Shown here: piece after piece, positions 53,301-64,000 of the stretch
Position numbering within the stretch: position 1 is the stretch's first letter
Layout: each line of letters starts with the position of its first letter
NCBI GenBank assembly: GCA_029582265.1
Contig: CM055827.1
Span: 5,776,471-5,840,470 of the forward strand
Source: Zoroaster sp. YZ-2022
Lineage: Eukaryota > Echinodermata > Asteroidea > Forcipulatida > Zoroasteridae
Direction of reading: 5' to 3'
Length of the DNA stretch: 64,000 bases
Translations under genes and position numbers: made by a program
Notes under the pieces: generated by a model
The model's input: only the letters and a program-made list of their open reading frames with translations
What the model was told of the DNA's origin: nothing
The model's database searches: none

Positions 53301-53735
53301 CTCAAAAACGTGCCCCACCCCCGGATCTGCAAATGGTGCACATTTCCGAGGTTGTATACATTATGTTTGGTACACTTTCCTGAAATTACACAACCTTATA
53401 TAGGGAACCCCCGTTCCTATAGGTTGGGTGGAACTATAGACCAACAAATTCGGGGGATATATTTTTTTTCAGGGGGCGGGCATAAACCTGACCCTTTTTT
53501 GGACATCATAAAACCGCGCATGGGTGGGACACAATGTAACGGACTTTCTGACTTAAATTGCCATTCTATCTATGGGCCCTATGACCTTGTGACGATCATC
53601 ATTGCCGCGTGTTATCGCCCAAATAAACTATGATCTGTATAGTATGCATGAATATAAATAAATCCATAGGTCGATGCTTTAGGGAAAAGCACCTATGTAT
53701 GGTGTTCTAAAAAGGACACATGCACATTGCAAGAA

Positions 53736-53955
53736 GAGTGTTGTCGCGTCGCACTAGAAGTGTGTCGCGTCGCATTAGAAGTGTTGTCGCGTCGCACTAG
53801 AAGTGTGTCGCGTCGCACTAGAAGTGTTGTCGCGTCGCACTAGAAGTGTGTCGCGTCGTTAGAAGTGTTGTCGCGTCGCACTAGAAGTGTAGTCGCGTCG
53901 CACTAGAAGTGTGTCGCGTCGCACTAGAAGTGTTGTCGCGTCGCACTAGAAGTGT
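53736..53955. repeat. CpG-rich array in left arm of foldback element
   Basis: About ten units of GTCGCGTCGCACTAGAAGTG, alternating 21 and 22 bp by an extra T (TGTG versus TGTTG). Confidence 0.95.
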
Positions 53956-56602
53956 TCACCATTGCAGTTTATTTCTCGTATGAAGAGCCGTATGTGACTA
54001 AATTTCGACTAATTAAATATATACGACTAAAATAAATGTAAATCCATATATTTACTAGAAAAACCAATTATACAAAAGCGGCAACCAGACTGGTTGGCAG
54101 CTATAGCATGCATACGGTATTAAACATGAATTTTGGGATTTATATTCCTTTAAAAAAGTCCTCCACAGCCCAATACATTATTGTTTTAAAGAAAGGTTTT
54201 GTTTCTGAATTAGTGTTGTAGTTAACAAAAATGTTGCTAATCCTGTTACAAATATTTACAACCTAAACCTAGTCTCGATCCCAACTACCTACATGGAAGG
54301 TGAGCATTCTAAACCACAAGACTACCATGCCACTCGAATTTGGCGGTGAATTAAGTACATAAGAACCTTTGTAAAATTGTTTTTATAAAATAATATAAAT
54401 TGTTCAGAAAAATATTGTGCAGGCCTACAGGGTTCACTCGTCCCCACCGCCCAGGGCCGTAGCGAGCGGGGTCAGGGGGTATGGGGTGTGACACCCCAAT
54501 AATTGTTCTCAGTCCGCAAATCAAAGGTACAAGAGCAAAAGTTTGTCCAAAATTTTGTCAGCAACATTTGTATGTTTTATATACTGATGCCTCTTTTCAC
54601 AACAAACTATTTTAAAGCAGAACCATACCCTAAATTCATGGTCACACAATAATGTAATTATAGGGGGGGGGGGGGGCTAGATGACAGATAATTAAAAGCA
54701 AAAAGGACACAAACAGATGATTTTATTTTTATAAAAACTTGTTTTCAATCATCAACCATATATAGGCCTACTGCTAATTTAAAGGAATATTGTGTACATG
54801 TACAACACTGTCCCAAATAATTATGTCCCACAAGTTGCATTTTGAGATAATCAAATTACACAACTAACTGTATTAACTATAGGCAGGAACACATTTATAT
54901 ATGTTATGTAATACATCATTCATCAAATGTTTCTTTTGAAGTTTTTTTTGTCTATAATTTCAGTATAACTATTTTTTCAAAATGTTTTTTTAAAGTTCAT
55001 GAGACCAACATTTCACATAATAAACAATCTGAATGTATTTTCACTATTGCTGAAGCTTTCATATAGGCTGGAGTTATGCATCAACAAAATAATACATTAT
55101 CCTTACAGAAAAGAAATATATTTTACTACAAAAAAGCTTTCTTAGTGGGTAGACATTCACACAAGTCAGTAAGTCTGACCAAGTTCCAATTTTTCAGTGT
55201 AACTTTGACTTGTGTCACCATAAAATGACACAGACTCAAGGTTTGAGGAATACGTGTCTGCTATGAAAGTTTAATACATACTTAATACAAAGTTGATGAC
55301 CAGTTGTAACAGTTGTACTTAAAGAATTGCAATCTGAATCATGGAAAATTGTTTTGACATTTATTAATATTTCATCAGTAGTGTTACGTTCCTTCTGTTT
55401 GTCTGATTTTTGGATGTTACGAACCTAGAATAGTGACTGGATTATTTTAATTTCTGATTATTACTTTTAATTCCTATTATTTTACTTTATTGCATTTTCC
55501 ACTTTTTTATTGTTGCTGATTCCTCAGTTAAATCAAATTGCTTACACTTTTATTGTAATCTACTGAATGACAGGTTTTATAATTCATCTCGTTTCCACTT
55601 ATCATTTTGTTGTAAACCTTGTAAAAAATTAATGTTTCCGAGTTATTTGTAAATTTATATCCCACCCATTGTTCAGTCACTGTGAGAATTAGAAAGCCTA
55701 AATTCACTGTATTACTGGTTGCAGGTACTCCAGATGAAGACCATCTAGACTTGCCTCCAGTTTTGCAATTTTCTTAGTTTCCATACTAATTGTGTTAGTT
55801 CTGGTCGTTATATTATTAAATTCACTATCAAATTTTTTGATACAAACGAACATTGTGTATTGTCTATGCATGCCATAGTACAGTGTCACTTCTTATCATC
55901 AGCCAAAGTATGGCCTTGGGTGGGTTTGTTTACATTCTGGCAGAGACCTTTGGTCTGCCTAGGGACTTTGGTTTGGTATGGTAGCTCATTAATATGTTAG
56001 GGCTATCCAGATATTTAAGTGTTTTGGGACTGATAGAATAAGCCACGAATATATATATCGCGGGATGGTAATTTTAGTTGGCAGAAAAAAATCGTCCACC
56101 CGCTTGCTGGGGACCTGGTTGGTGGGGACGAGTGAACCCAACAGGACTGTGCAATATTTTTCTGCATTAAAGAATTTATATTATTTTTAAAATAAAATGT
56201 TATTAAGGTCCCTTTGTAATTAATTCACCAAGAAATTCGAGTGGCATGGTGGTGTACTTGTTAAAAAGCTCACCTTCCATGTAGGGAGTATCGGGATCGA
56301 GACTAGGTTTAGGTTGTAAACATTTTTTGTTAACTACAACACTAATTTAAAAAAAAAACTTTCTATATAATAGTAATGTATGGGCTGTGGAGGACTTTTT
56401 TAAAGGAATATAAATCCCAATATTCATGTTTAATACCGTATGCATGCTAGCTGCCAACCAGTCTGGTTGCCGCTTTTGTATAATTGGTTTTTCTAGTAAA
56501 TATATGGATTTACATTTATTTTAGTCGTATATATTTAATTAGTCGAAATTTACTAATTTAGTCACATACGGCTCTTCATACGAGAAATAAACTGCAATGG
56601 TG

Positions 56603-56783
56603 AACACTTCTAGTGCAACGCGACAACACTTCTAGTGCGACGCGACACACTTCTAGTGCGACGCGACTACACTTCTAGTGCGACGCGACAACACTTCTAA
56701 TGCGACGCGACACACTTCTAGTGCGACGCGACATACTTCTAGTGCGACGCGACACACTTCTAGTGCGACGCGACTACACTTCT
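56603..56783. repeat. CpG-rich array in right arm of foldback element
   Basis: About eight inverted units (CACTTCTAGTGCGACGCGAC) mirroring the left arm; copy number differs between arms. Confidence 0.95.
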
Positions 56784-56859
56784 TGCAATGTGCATGTGTC
56801 CTTTTTAGAACACCATACCTATGGCACTGGCAAGAAATGCATGGGTGGTTTCGCAATGT

Positions 56860-56927
56860 GCGGAAACACGTTTCCGCCAAAATGGGGAAAAACGGTTTTC
56901 CCCATTTTGGCGGAAACGTGTTTCTGC
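56860..56927. other. 68-bp near-perfect palindrome
   Basis: GCGGAAACACGTTTCCGCC through AAAATGGGGAAAAACGG is mirrored to CGTGTTTCTGC. The same palindrome is in unit 3 at 61235-61303. Likely a minimal foldback MITE present before duplication. Confidence 0.8.
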
Positions 56928-58563
56928 TTCCTTTCTTTGAACTGACTTCCGTTCGTATTATTATTCTTGTTATTTTTTTTGTATTAATTGTGAAAACATT
57001 TGAACATACCACTAAATAAACACTAACAAACAACAGGTATCCTAACACTGGACCAAAAACCGAGTGTAATTTTAACAGAATGATCGACACTTTATATGTA
57101 TGCCGATCGATCTGTTGATGGGGGTGTGGGCAGGCAGTGTACTAGACCCAACATTTTTTGGAGGTTGCTCAATTGTAATAACATTCAATGTTTTCACTAT
57201 GAAAACAAGTATTTGTGGGGGGGCCAGTGGATGAGGAAGGCGCAGGTCTTTTGCACAAAAAAGTAGTTTTGTGGTAGATGCAAACCAGTTCCTTTTACAT
57301 ACCGGTATAATATTTTGGAAATCGATCCATGGGGGTGGGGACCAGGTATTCTGCTCAAGAACAAAGAGACATCTGACAGAGAGTTCAACGTTAACGTGCA
57401 TCATTTTAATGTTTTATTGGCAATAAATGCATTTCCGCAAGTGTTATTTTTAGTTTATGTATTCAATATTAACTTTTCAAGATTAATTTTATATAAAAAC
57501 TATTGCACATTTTTAAAGACTATGGGTTTATATTCACTCACAGTGACTGGAAGACTGGAGACTGGAAGTGCAAAAAGTCATTATACAATTCTCAAACTGC
57601 CGGCCATAATAGTTAGACAAATTCGTGGAATTGTTATAAATACGATGCATCCGATTATAATATCCATGGTCAAATTACATAGCTCCTATCCAAATAGAAG
57701 TGAAACTAATTATACATTGGATTTCCTGAATAATTTCCCATCTGGTCATTGAGTTATAAATATTTCAGGAACCGGTAGTGAGAGAATACATCCACTTCAT
57801 GAGTATAATTTATGCAGCAATAAATGATGGTAAATAATTTGATTATCTTCTTCCAGTGATTAACAAATCGTCTGTACAAACTTCAATTAAAGATAATTCA
57901 TTGTTGGCCTTATATAATGTTGTTAACAACAACGACGTGAAGTTATACTTCTGGCTGCAGTGCGTCTGTTATATACGACACATATAAAGGCTTATATTGG
58001 AATACTGTGATCGTTATCTCAAAGATGGTTTCTCTTTTTTATGGATACTTTTGAAAGGGTTTTTGAAAGGGTTGTATACCATTGGTTAAATGTCTTATAC
58101 AGGGAAAATGATTTGTTAGCTGTAGCATTCTAATGTGGAAAGTGGATTATGACCGCTATCCATTTCATATTGTTTAATGCATTTAACTTTAATACAAATA
58201 ACTTTAACAAAAATACAGCATATCATCAGGATATCCGGGTATTATCACTATAACTTCTGTTTTTAATATACCGTAATTACTAATGCTGCCTATTGATGCA
58301 TACTAAATATACAAAGGGTTCTTTAGGTTTATGGTAACGATATTATATAATCCATTTTAATCCATTATATTAAATCCATTTTAGGGTCATCAAAAAAGCA
58401 GGATCAAAATTACTGATTGAAATTATTTATCCCCGAGGAATTTTGAAGCACGGTGGAGAAGTGTGAAGCACAACTGGCGTACCATCATAATCATAGTGAA
58501 CCTATAAAAACATTTTGTAGAGTCTATCAGACTTGTAGCTGAGTACTTTTACATGAGCACGAG

Positions 58564-58735
58564 CGAGGACAGAATAATCGTACTCGAGTATGAGGACAGA
58601 ATAATCGCACTCGAATATGAGGACAGAATAACCGTACTCGAATATGAGGACAGAATAATCGTACTCGAATATGAGGACAGAATAATGTACTCGAGTATGA
58701 GGACAGAATAATGTACTCGAGTACGAGTATATGAG
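58564..58735. repeat. 27-bp array, unit 2
   Basis: About six copies of GAGGACAGAATAATCGTACT with CGAGTAT, each containing TACTCGAGTA or a one-base variant. All three frames on one strand stay open because 27 is divisible by three. Confidence 0.9.
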
Positions 58736-58918
58736 TACCAAACTTTGTATGTTGTAGTCGAGTACTTTTTTACGAGTACGAGTACGAGTACACGGCAAGG
58801 AGTACACGGCAAGGACTACGAGTGTGAGTACACGGCAAGGAGTACGAGTATGAGTACTACGAGTCTAGATTCTAGTTCATAATCAAAATTCAAATATAAT
58901 ATAACCGTCCCTTTTTTT

Positions 58919-59806
58919 TTAAACACATTCCATTTGGAACACCACAGAATATATATATTTAATAAAATAAAATAAAATAACAAACGCTGCTCCCGCAATG
59001 AGAAACCTCTCTGGCTTGAAACTCAGAAAGTACGATACTGCAACAGAAAAGGCACTTTCGGGATTATTTCGAGACGACTTTTCCAAAGTTGCACTGAAGT
59101 ACTGCTCAGATACAATCAGAGTGGTGAACAAGGCTCGGACCTCCATTGGTCTCACTCCATTTTCTCTGACCGCTACCTCCATGGCAAAGTTCTTTGCAAA
59201 TTCGAGACAATCGCCCGCAATCAAGCGATATCGTGCTGGAACAACATATAAAGACAGTAACTGGAAATATAGATAAGCCATGGCCGATTCTCCAACAAAG
59301 AAATTTTTGGACTTCAGGAGCCAGTCAAAGTAGTACATATTTCGAGCCAAAATGTAGTTGTTGTTTTCGTCGAGGCAAATGTGGTATTGCTGGAGAGGCA
59401 CAGAAGTAGCCATTCTTTTATACACATCTAAGTTTTGTGTGAGATGAAATTTGGGGCCATCTGTCATCTGGCCCCATACTGGTTCAAAAAGCAGTGTGTT
59501 GAATAATTCCTTGTCCACAACGACGATTGAGGCATGTAATTGGTGAATGCTGATGAAAACATATTTGTCTTTATCCACCGACATTTCTGCCTTGGCTGCG
59601 TTTAGATCGTACACGCTCTTGTTCCGTGCACGGAGTTGCTCAGCAACCTGTATCAGATCATCTTCAAATAACCTCTTATCGATTATTTCACCGAATGAAA
59701 AATGTGTACTTCCGGAATCATCCGCCGCCATGATGTTTGCTGCATACGGCCAACAGTACGAGAAAGCAAGCCCTACCAATGCAAATATCAACCTAGTCTG
59801 TGCCAT
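58919..59806 (-). CDS. Intronless gene for a two-TM protein with candidate permuted papain-like core (copy 2)
   Basis: 295 aa from the ATG at 59806. Nearly identical to copy 1: it lacks two residues after MAQT (a 6-bp TA-repeat difference), has Asp for Glu at MSV(D/E)KDK and Thr for Ile at WGQ(T/I)DGP, and a different C-terminal tail (FYFIKYIYSVVFQMECV) because an AAAAT repeat replaces 3' sequence. His90/His93/Cys202 counterparts and both membrane segments are intact. Function unknown; the permuted thiol-enzyme idea rests on residue order only. Confidence 0.75.
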   Translation of the reverse strand: MAQTRLIFALVGLAFSYCWPYAANIMAADDSGSTHFSFGEIIDKRLFEDDLIQVAEQLRARNKSVYDLNAAKAEMSVDKDKYVFISIHQLHASIVVVDKELFNTLLFEPVWGQMTDGPKFHLTQNLDVYKRMATSVPLQQYHICLDENNNYILARNMYYFDWLLKSKNFFVGESAMAYLYFQLLSLYVVPARYRLIAGDCLEFAKNFAMEVAVRENGVRPMEVRALFTTLIVSEQYFSATLEKSSRNNPESAFSVAVSYFLSFKPERFLIAGAAFVILFYFIKYIYSVVFQMECV

Positions 59807-60419
59807 ACGGGCCCATAAGCAAATTCTCACAAATGTTATGTTGGGTGTCGTTGCTGATGGGAGCTCATTTTTAGACACAACTACCAAGTTCAGTAAGAGA
59901 TATAGTAATGAAGCAGGCCTGATCGATATATTTGCAGATGTACACGTAGCTATAGGCTAAAGCTGTTAAACATTGGGTCTACAATGTTATTAGCTTCATG
60001 GTTCACCAACCCTATATTGTCAATATTTGCACGTTACACATTTATATCAATGCAATATGCTGGTTTTTATAATGACAGTGACATATAGTCCCATGCGGGT
60101 TTTATGTCACGTGAGCGCAGTCAGTGTGACTATACTGAGGAGAGAATACACATCAGGGGCGTATCCAGTGTCTCGAAAAAGGGGGGCACACTCAAAAACG
60201 TGCCCCACCCCCGGATCTGCAAATGGTGCACATTTCCGAGGTTGTATACATTATGTTTGGTACACTTTCCTGAAATTACACAACCTTATATAGGGAACCC
60301 CCGTTCCTATGGGTTGGGTGGAACTATAGACCAACAAATTTGGGGGATATTTTTTTGTTCAGGGGGCATAAACCTTACCATTTTTGGGGACATCATAAAA
60401 CCGCGCATGGGTGGGACAC

Positions 60420-61030
60420 CAGGGCAGGATTAACACCTCTGAGGGCCCCTGGGCACCTGAAACTCCAAGGCCCCCCCCCCACGGGTCGTTCGCGTGCGGC
60501 CGCGAAGCGGCCGTGCGCAAAATTTTGAGGTTTTTTTTTCATTTTCCTCTAAATATTCACAATTTGGTGATTGTCAATATTTAGATACCTTATTTGTCCA
60601 ACTGACAAATAAGTCCTCAACTATACAGTCATTGTAGTCTGTCAGACAGACGCACAAAGGCCTACATGCTAAGCTAGCATTCATTAGAAAATGAGTTTCA
60701 ATCAGTTGACTTGACTTTCATGAAATAAAGTTGATTTAATCAATAAAGGCAAAATAACAACACAAGGCTACTATTTCAAAGGATTTATTAATTTTCATTC
60801 ACTATTATTCAGTGGTGGAAAGTAACTAAGTACATGTACTCAACTTTTTTTTATCTATTAGATAAATAAAATAAATTAGATAAAAACATTTTTGGGAAAA
60901 AAAAATTTTGGAAAAAAATTTTGGAATTTTTTTTTTTTCAATTTTTTTTTCGACCACCATGGAGGGCCCCCTGATGCCCAGGGGCCCCTGGGCACGTGCC
61001 CAAAGTGCCCATATGGTAGATCCGGCCCTG
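60420..61030. mobile_element. 611-bp hAT-type element, unit 2 only
   Basis: Ends CAGGGCAGGATTAACACC and GGTAGATCCGGCCCTG are imperfect inverted repeats. Flanks TGGGACAC (60412-60419) and TGCGACAC (61031-61038) are an 8-bp duplication with one difference; unit 1 has the uninterrupted site at 53525-53532. It includes the palindrome GGCCGCGAAGCGGCC. Non-coding. Confidence 0.88.
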
Positions 61031-61203
61031 TGCGACACAATGTAACGGACTTTCTGACTTAAATTGCCATTCTATCTATGGGCCCTATGACCTTGTGACG
61101 ATCATCATTGCCGCGTGTTATCGCCCAAATAAGCTATCATCTGTATAGTATGCATGAATATAAAAAAATCCATAGGTCGATGCTTTAGGGAAAAGCACCT
61201 ATG

Positions 61204-62966
61204 GCACTGGCAAGAATGGGTGGTTTCGCAATGTGCGGAAACACGTTTCCGCCAAAATGGGGAAAAACGGTTTTTCCCCATTTTGGCGGAAACGTGTTTC
61301 TGCTTCCTTTCTTTGAACTGACTTCCGTTCGTATTATTATTCTTGTTATTTTTTTAAAATTAATTGTGAAAACATTTGAACATACCACTAAATAAACACT
61401 AACAAACAACAGGTATCCTAACACTGGACCAAATACCGAGTGTAATTTTAACAGAATGATCGACACTTTATATATGTATGCCGAGCAATCTGTTGACGGG
61501 GGTGGGTGTGGGCAGGCAGTGTACTAGACCCAACATTTTTTGGAGGTTGCTCAATTGTAATAACACTCAATGTTTTCACTATGAAAACAAGTATTTTTGG
61601 GGGGTCAGTGGATGAGGAAGGCGCAGGTCTTTTGCACAAAAAAGTAGTTTTGTGGTAGATGCAAACCAGTTCATTTTACATACTGGTATAATATTTTGGA
61701 AATCGATCCATGGGGGTGGGGACCAGGCATTCTGCTCAAGAACAAAGAGACATCTGACAGAGAGTTCAACGTTAACGTGCATCATTTTAATGTTTTATTG
61801 GCAATAAATGCATTTCCGCAAGTGTTATTTTTAGTTTATGTATTCAAGATTAACTTTTCAAGATTAATTTTATATAAAAACTATTGCACATTTTTAAAGA
61901 CTATGGGTTTATATTCACTCACAGTGACTGGAAGACTGGAGACTGGAAGTGCAAAAAGTCATTATACAATTCTCAAACTGCCGGCCATAATAGTTAGACA
62001 AATTCGTGGAATTGTTATAAATACGATGCATCCGATTATAATATCCATGGTAAAATTACATGGCTCCTATACAAACAGAAGTGTAACTAATTATACCTTG
62101 GATTTCTTGAATAATTTCCCATCTGGTCATTGAGTTATAAATATTTCAGGAACCGGTAGTGAGAGAATACATCCACTTCATGAGTATAATTTATGCAGCA
62201 ATAAATGATGGTAAATAATTTGATTATCTTCTTCCAGTGATTAACAAATCGTCTGTACAAACTTCAATTAAAGATAATTCATTGTTGGCCTTATATAATG
62301 TTATTAACAACAACGACGTTACTTCTGGCTGCATACCATTGGTTAAATGTTGTATACCATTGGTTAAATATCTTATACAGGGAAAATGATTTGTTAGCTG
62401 TAGCAGTCTAATGTGGAAAGTGGATTATGACCATTATCCATTTCATATTTTTAATACATTTAACTTTAATACAAAATAACTTTACTACAAAAATAAAGCA
62501 TATCATCAGGATATCCGGGTATTATCACTAACTTCTGTTTTTAATATACCGTAATTACTAATGGTGCCTATTGATGCATACTAAATATACAAAGGGTTCT
62601 TTAGGTTTATGGTAACGATATCCATTTTAATCCATTATATTAAATCCATTTTAGGTCATCAAAAAAGCAGGATCAAAATTACTGATTGAAATTATTTATC
62701 CCCAAGGAATTTTGAAGCATGCCGAGTGTGAAGTACAACTGGCATACCGTCATAATCATAGTGAACCTATAAAAAGATTTTGTAGAGTCTATCAGACTTG
62801 TAGCTGAGTACTTTTACATGAGCACGAGCCAGGACAGAATAATCGTACTCGAGTATGAGGACAGAATAATCGTACTCGAGTATGAGGACAGAATAATCGT
62901 ACTCGAGTATGAGGACAGAATAATCGTACTCGAGTATGAGGACAGAATAATCGTACTCGAGTATGA
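61204..62966. repeat. Tandem array unit 3 (3' truncated, no gene)
   Basis: It repeats unit 2 from its start through the 27-bp array and stops where the gene would follow. It lacks a ~150-bp segment matching about 57935-58070 of unit 2. Confidence 0.8.
62829..62963. repeat. Five perfect 27-bp repeats, unit 3
   Basis: GAGGACAGAATAATCGTACT plus CGAGTAT repeated five times without visible change, indicating recent homogenisation or expansion. Confidence 0.95.
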
Positions 62967-63179
62967 GTATTTACCACAACTGTTCACATATTTTGGGCAA
63001 AGATTTTCCAACATTGGACTGTGTAACCTGTTGATATGTTGACCAGTGTTGGGCAACATATCAACCGTGTTTGCCCAATATTTCTTACAGTGTAGCATTG
63101 GTTATGTTTGACAAAACTGCCTGCTTATAATATATTTTCTTCCATCATGCTCTCTTTGAATCAAAATATTCAAGATATT

Positions 63180-63480
63180 CGGTCTATAGTGAATCGGACT
63201 CAAGTTCTGGTGTTGTCAGAATGTTGGTTTGAATCCCGGCCTGGCTGGTCTCGACTCTTGTGTCCATAAGCAAGACACTTAACCATAATTGCTTCGTCCT
63301 TCGGACTGTGTACTAGATTATTAAAGTAATGCACGTAAAAGAACCCAGAACACTTATCATGGAAGAGTAGGAGTTTACCCCGGTGTTTCTGGTTCACAGA
63401 GCAAGTGCCCTTGTTTACAGGTTTCCTGGGCACCTTTGAAAAACAGTGTTTCACTGAAAGGTCTCCCCAGGTTAAATAAG
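63180..63480 (+). mobile_element. Divergent tRNA-derived SINE
   Basis: TTGTCAGAATGTTGGTTTGA with ATCCCGGCC (B-box-like), then GTCCATAAGCAAGACACTTA and a body unlike 19856-20240. Plus strand. Confidence 0.55.
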
Positions 63481-63881
63481 AAATCAATAAATTCATTAAA
63501 CTACTAATTATGTGAAAGTTTTCGCTAATTAGCTTATTAGGTTACGTTGATAACGAGATTAAAATTAAAAAAAACAGTAACTTTAAGGTACTTAAAATAA
63601 CCAATAAAACCTTTGAGACAAGTTAATTATTAAATTAGGTTGATTACAAAATTACCGCAAAGGCATTTGACATGAAGTGGGTAAAGGTACCAGTACCGAT
63701 CATGTTGATGTATTATTCTACCTGAAGTGCAAAATACGCCAAATTATACGCACATTTGCAAAAAGTTGCCGATGACAACCTTTATGTTCCAAGTGTTTTT
63801 CTATAACAAATTATTCACACTTTTCTCATGACTTAGATTCAGCATTAAACTGAACGTTTCACAAATTGGTGGTGGTTGTAG

Positions 63882-64000
63882 GCCCCAAAGTTTCCGGTTT
63901 CTGGTCTCCGCGCGCGTCGCTTCAGACCCGCGCGTCTGCATTTTTATTATTTAATTTTTTTATTATTTTATTTTATTTATTTTTTATTTTTTTATTTTTG
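63882..64000. mobile_element. GGTTTCTGGTCTCC-family MITE, cut by window end
   Basis: GGCCCCAAAGTTTCCGGTTT then CTGGTCTCCGCGCGCGTCGC is the family's left end, followed by an A/T-rich run to the window edge. Confidence 0.7.

Larger units (their letters stand above)
49470..53697. repeat. Tandem array unit 1 (5' truncated)
   Basis: It matches unit 2 from about 57560 onward: CGCATCCGATTA, GGAACCGGTAGTGAGAGAAT, the GAGTACGAGGACAGAATAAT array, the 296-aa gene, GTCACGTGAGCGCAGTCAGT and the end GGGAAAAGCACCTATG. About 1.1 kb of later insertions lie at 49605-50697. Confidence 0.85.
53698..56817. mobile_element. 3.1-kb foldback element with long inverted repeats
   Basis: The ends TATGGTGTTCTAAAAAGGAC and onward are perfect inverted repeats, and inverted similarity continues inward to about 54447 on the left and 56112 on the right, roughly 0.7 kb each. 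CCTATG (or ACCTATG) flanks both sides (53692-53697, 56818-56823); unit 2's end at 61198-61203 has it once, the empty site. The core (54448-56111) is AT-rich with no coding frame. Long inverted repeats with tandem arrays resemble Foldback/Galileo-type elements; a 6-7 bp duplication fits several families. Confidence 0.88.
56818..61203. repeat. Tandem array unit 2 (complete)
   Basis: It runs from CCTATGGCACTGGCAAG to the next occurrence of the same junction. Without its hAT insertion it is about 3.77 kb. It contains the perfect palindrome at 56860, the 27-bp array at 58564 and gene copy 2. Confidence 0.85.

Noticed and set aside
58549..58812. Open frames with repeated ILSSYSST, also at 51685 and 62814
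   Set aside because: 27-bp repeat array with a length divisible by three; no start context or conservation outside the array.

Overview
The window is nuclear DNA from an animal: AT-rich, gene-poor and packed with short DNA transposons. Split genes with GT-AG introns, two tRNA-derived SINE types, 3' ends of LINEs, and orthologues of animal AP-3 sigma and sulfide:quinone oxidoreductase all fit an invertebrate deuterostome, perhaps an echinoderm or hemichordate. That placement is inference; no species can be named from the sequence alone.

Layout. 1-13.3 kb: no gene recognised; nested MITEs, LINE remnants, microsatellites and a stretch of ATGGCYGCC-type motifs. 13.3-17.9 kb (minus strand): part of a four-transmembrane protein gene, with one shared downstream exon and two paralogous first coding exons. 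20.6-29.8 kb (plus): a complete five-exon gene for the AP-3 adaptor sigma subunit (189 aa), with minisatellites in introns 2, 3 and 4. 37.9-45.6 kb (minus, convergent with AP-3 sigma): a complete eight-exon SQOR gene (468 aa), the mitochondrial enzyme that oxidises sulfide and passes electrons to quinone. 49.5-63.0 kb: a truncated tandem array of units of about 3.8 kb. Two units each carry an intronless gene for a ~296 aa protein with a membrane segment at each end and a candidate permuted papain-like His...Cys core; this family was not recognised.

Much of the rest is transposon sequence. Several insertions can be shown from the sequence itself by target-site duplications, or because the paralogous array unit still has the empty site. 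Clearest cases: a 3.1 kb foldback element with long inverted repeats ending in tandem arrays (53698-56817), a 611 bp hAT-type element (60420-61030), and a series of TTAA-flanked MITEs that share ends but carry unrelated interiors, each built by amplifying its own short motif.

Two themes deserve follow-up. First, tandem repeats sit on exon-intron boundaries in both confirmed genes: the AP-3 sigma exon 2 donor starts a 20-bp array of donor-like units, and the SQOR exon 6 end plus donor is present in three copies at a 124-bp period. Second, the duplicated 296-aa gene may be a new membrane-anchored relative of LRAT/PPPDE-type enzymes. Boundaries were read by eye; no alignment or database search was run.
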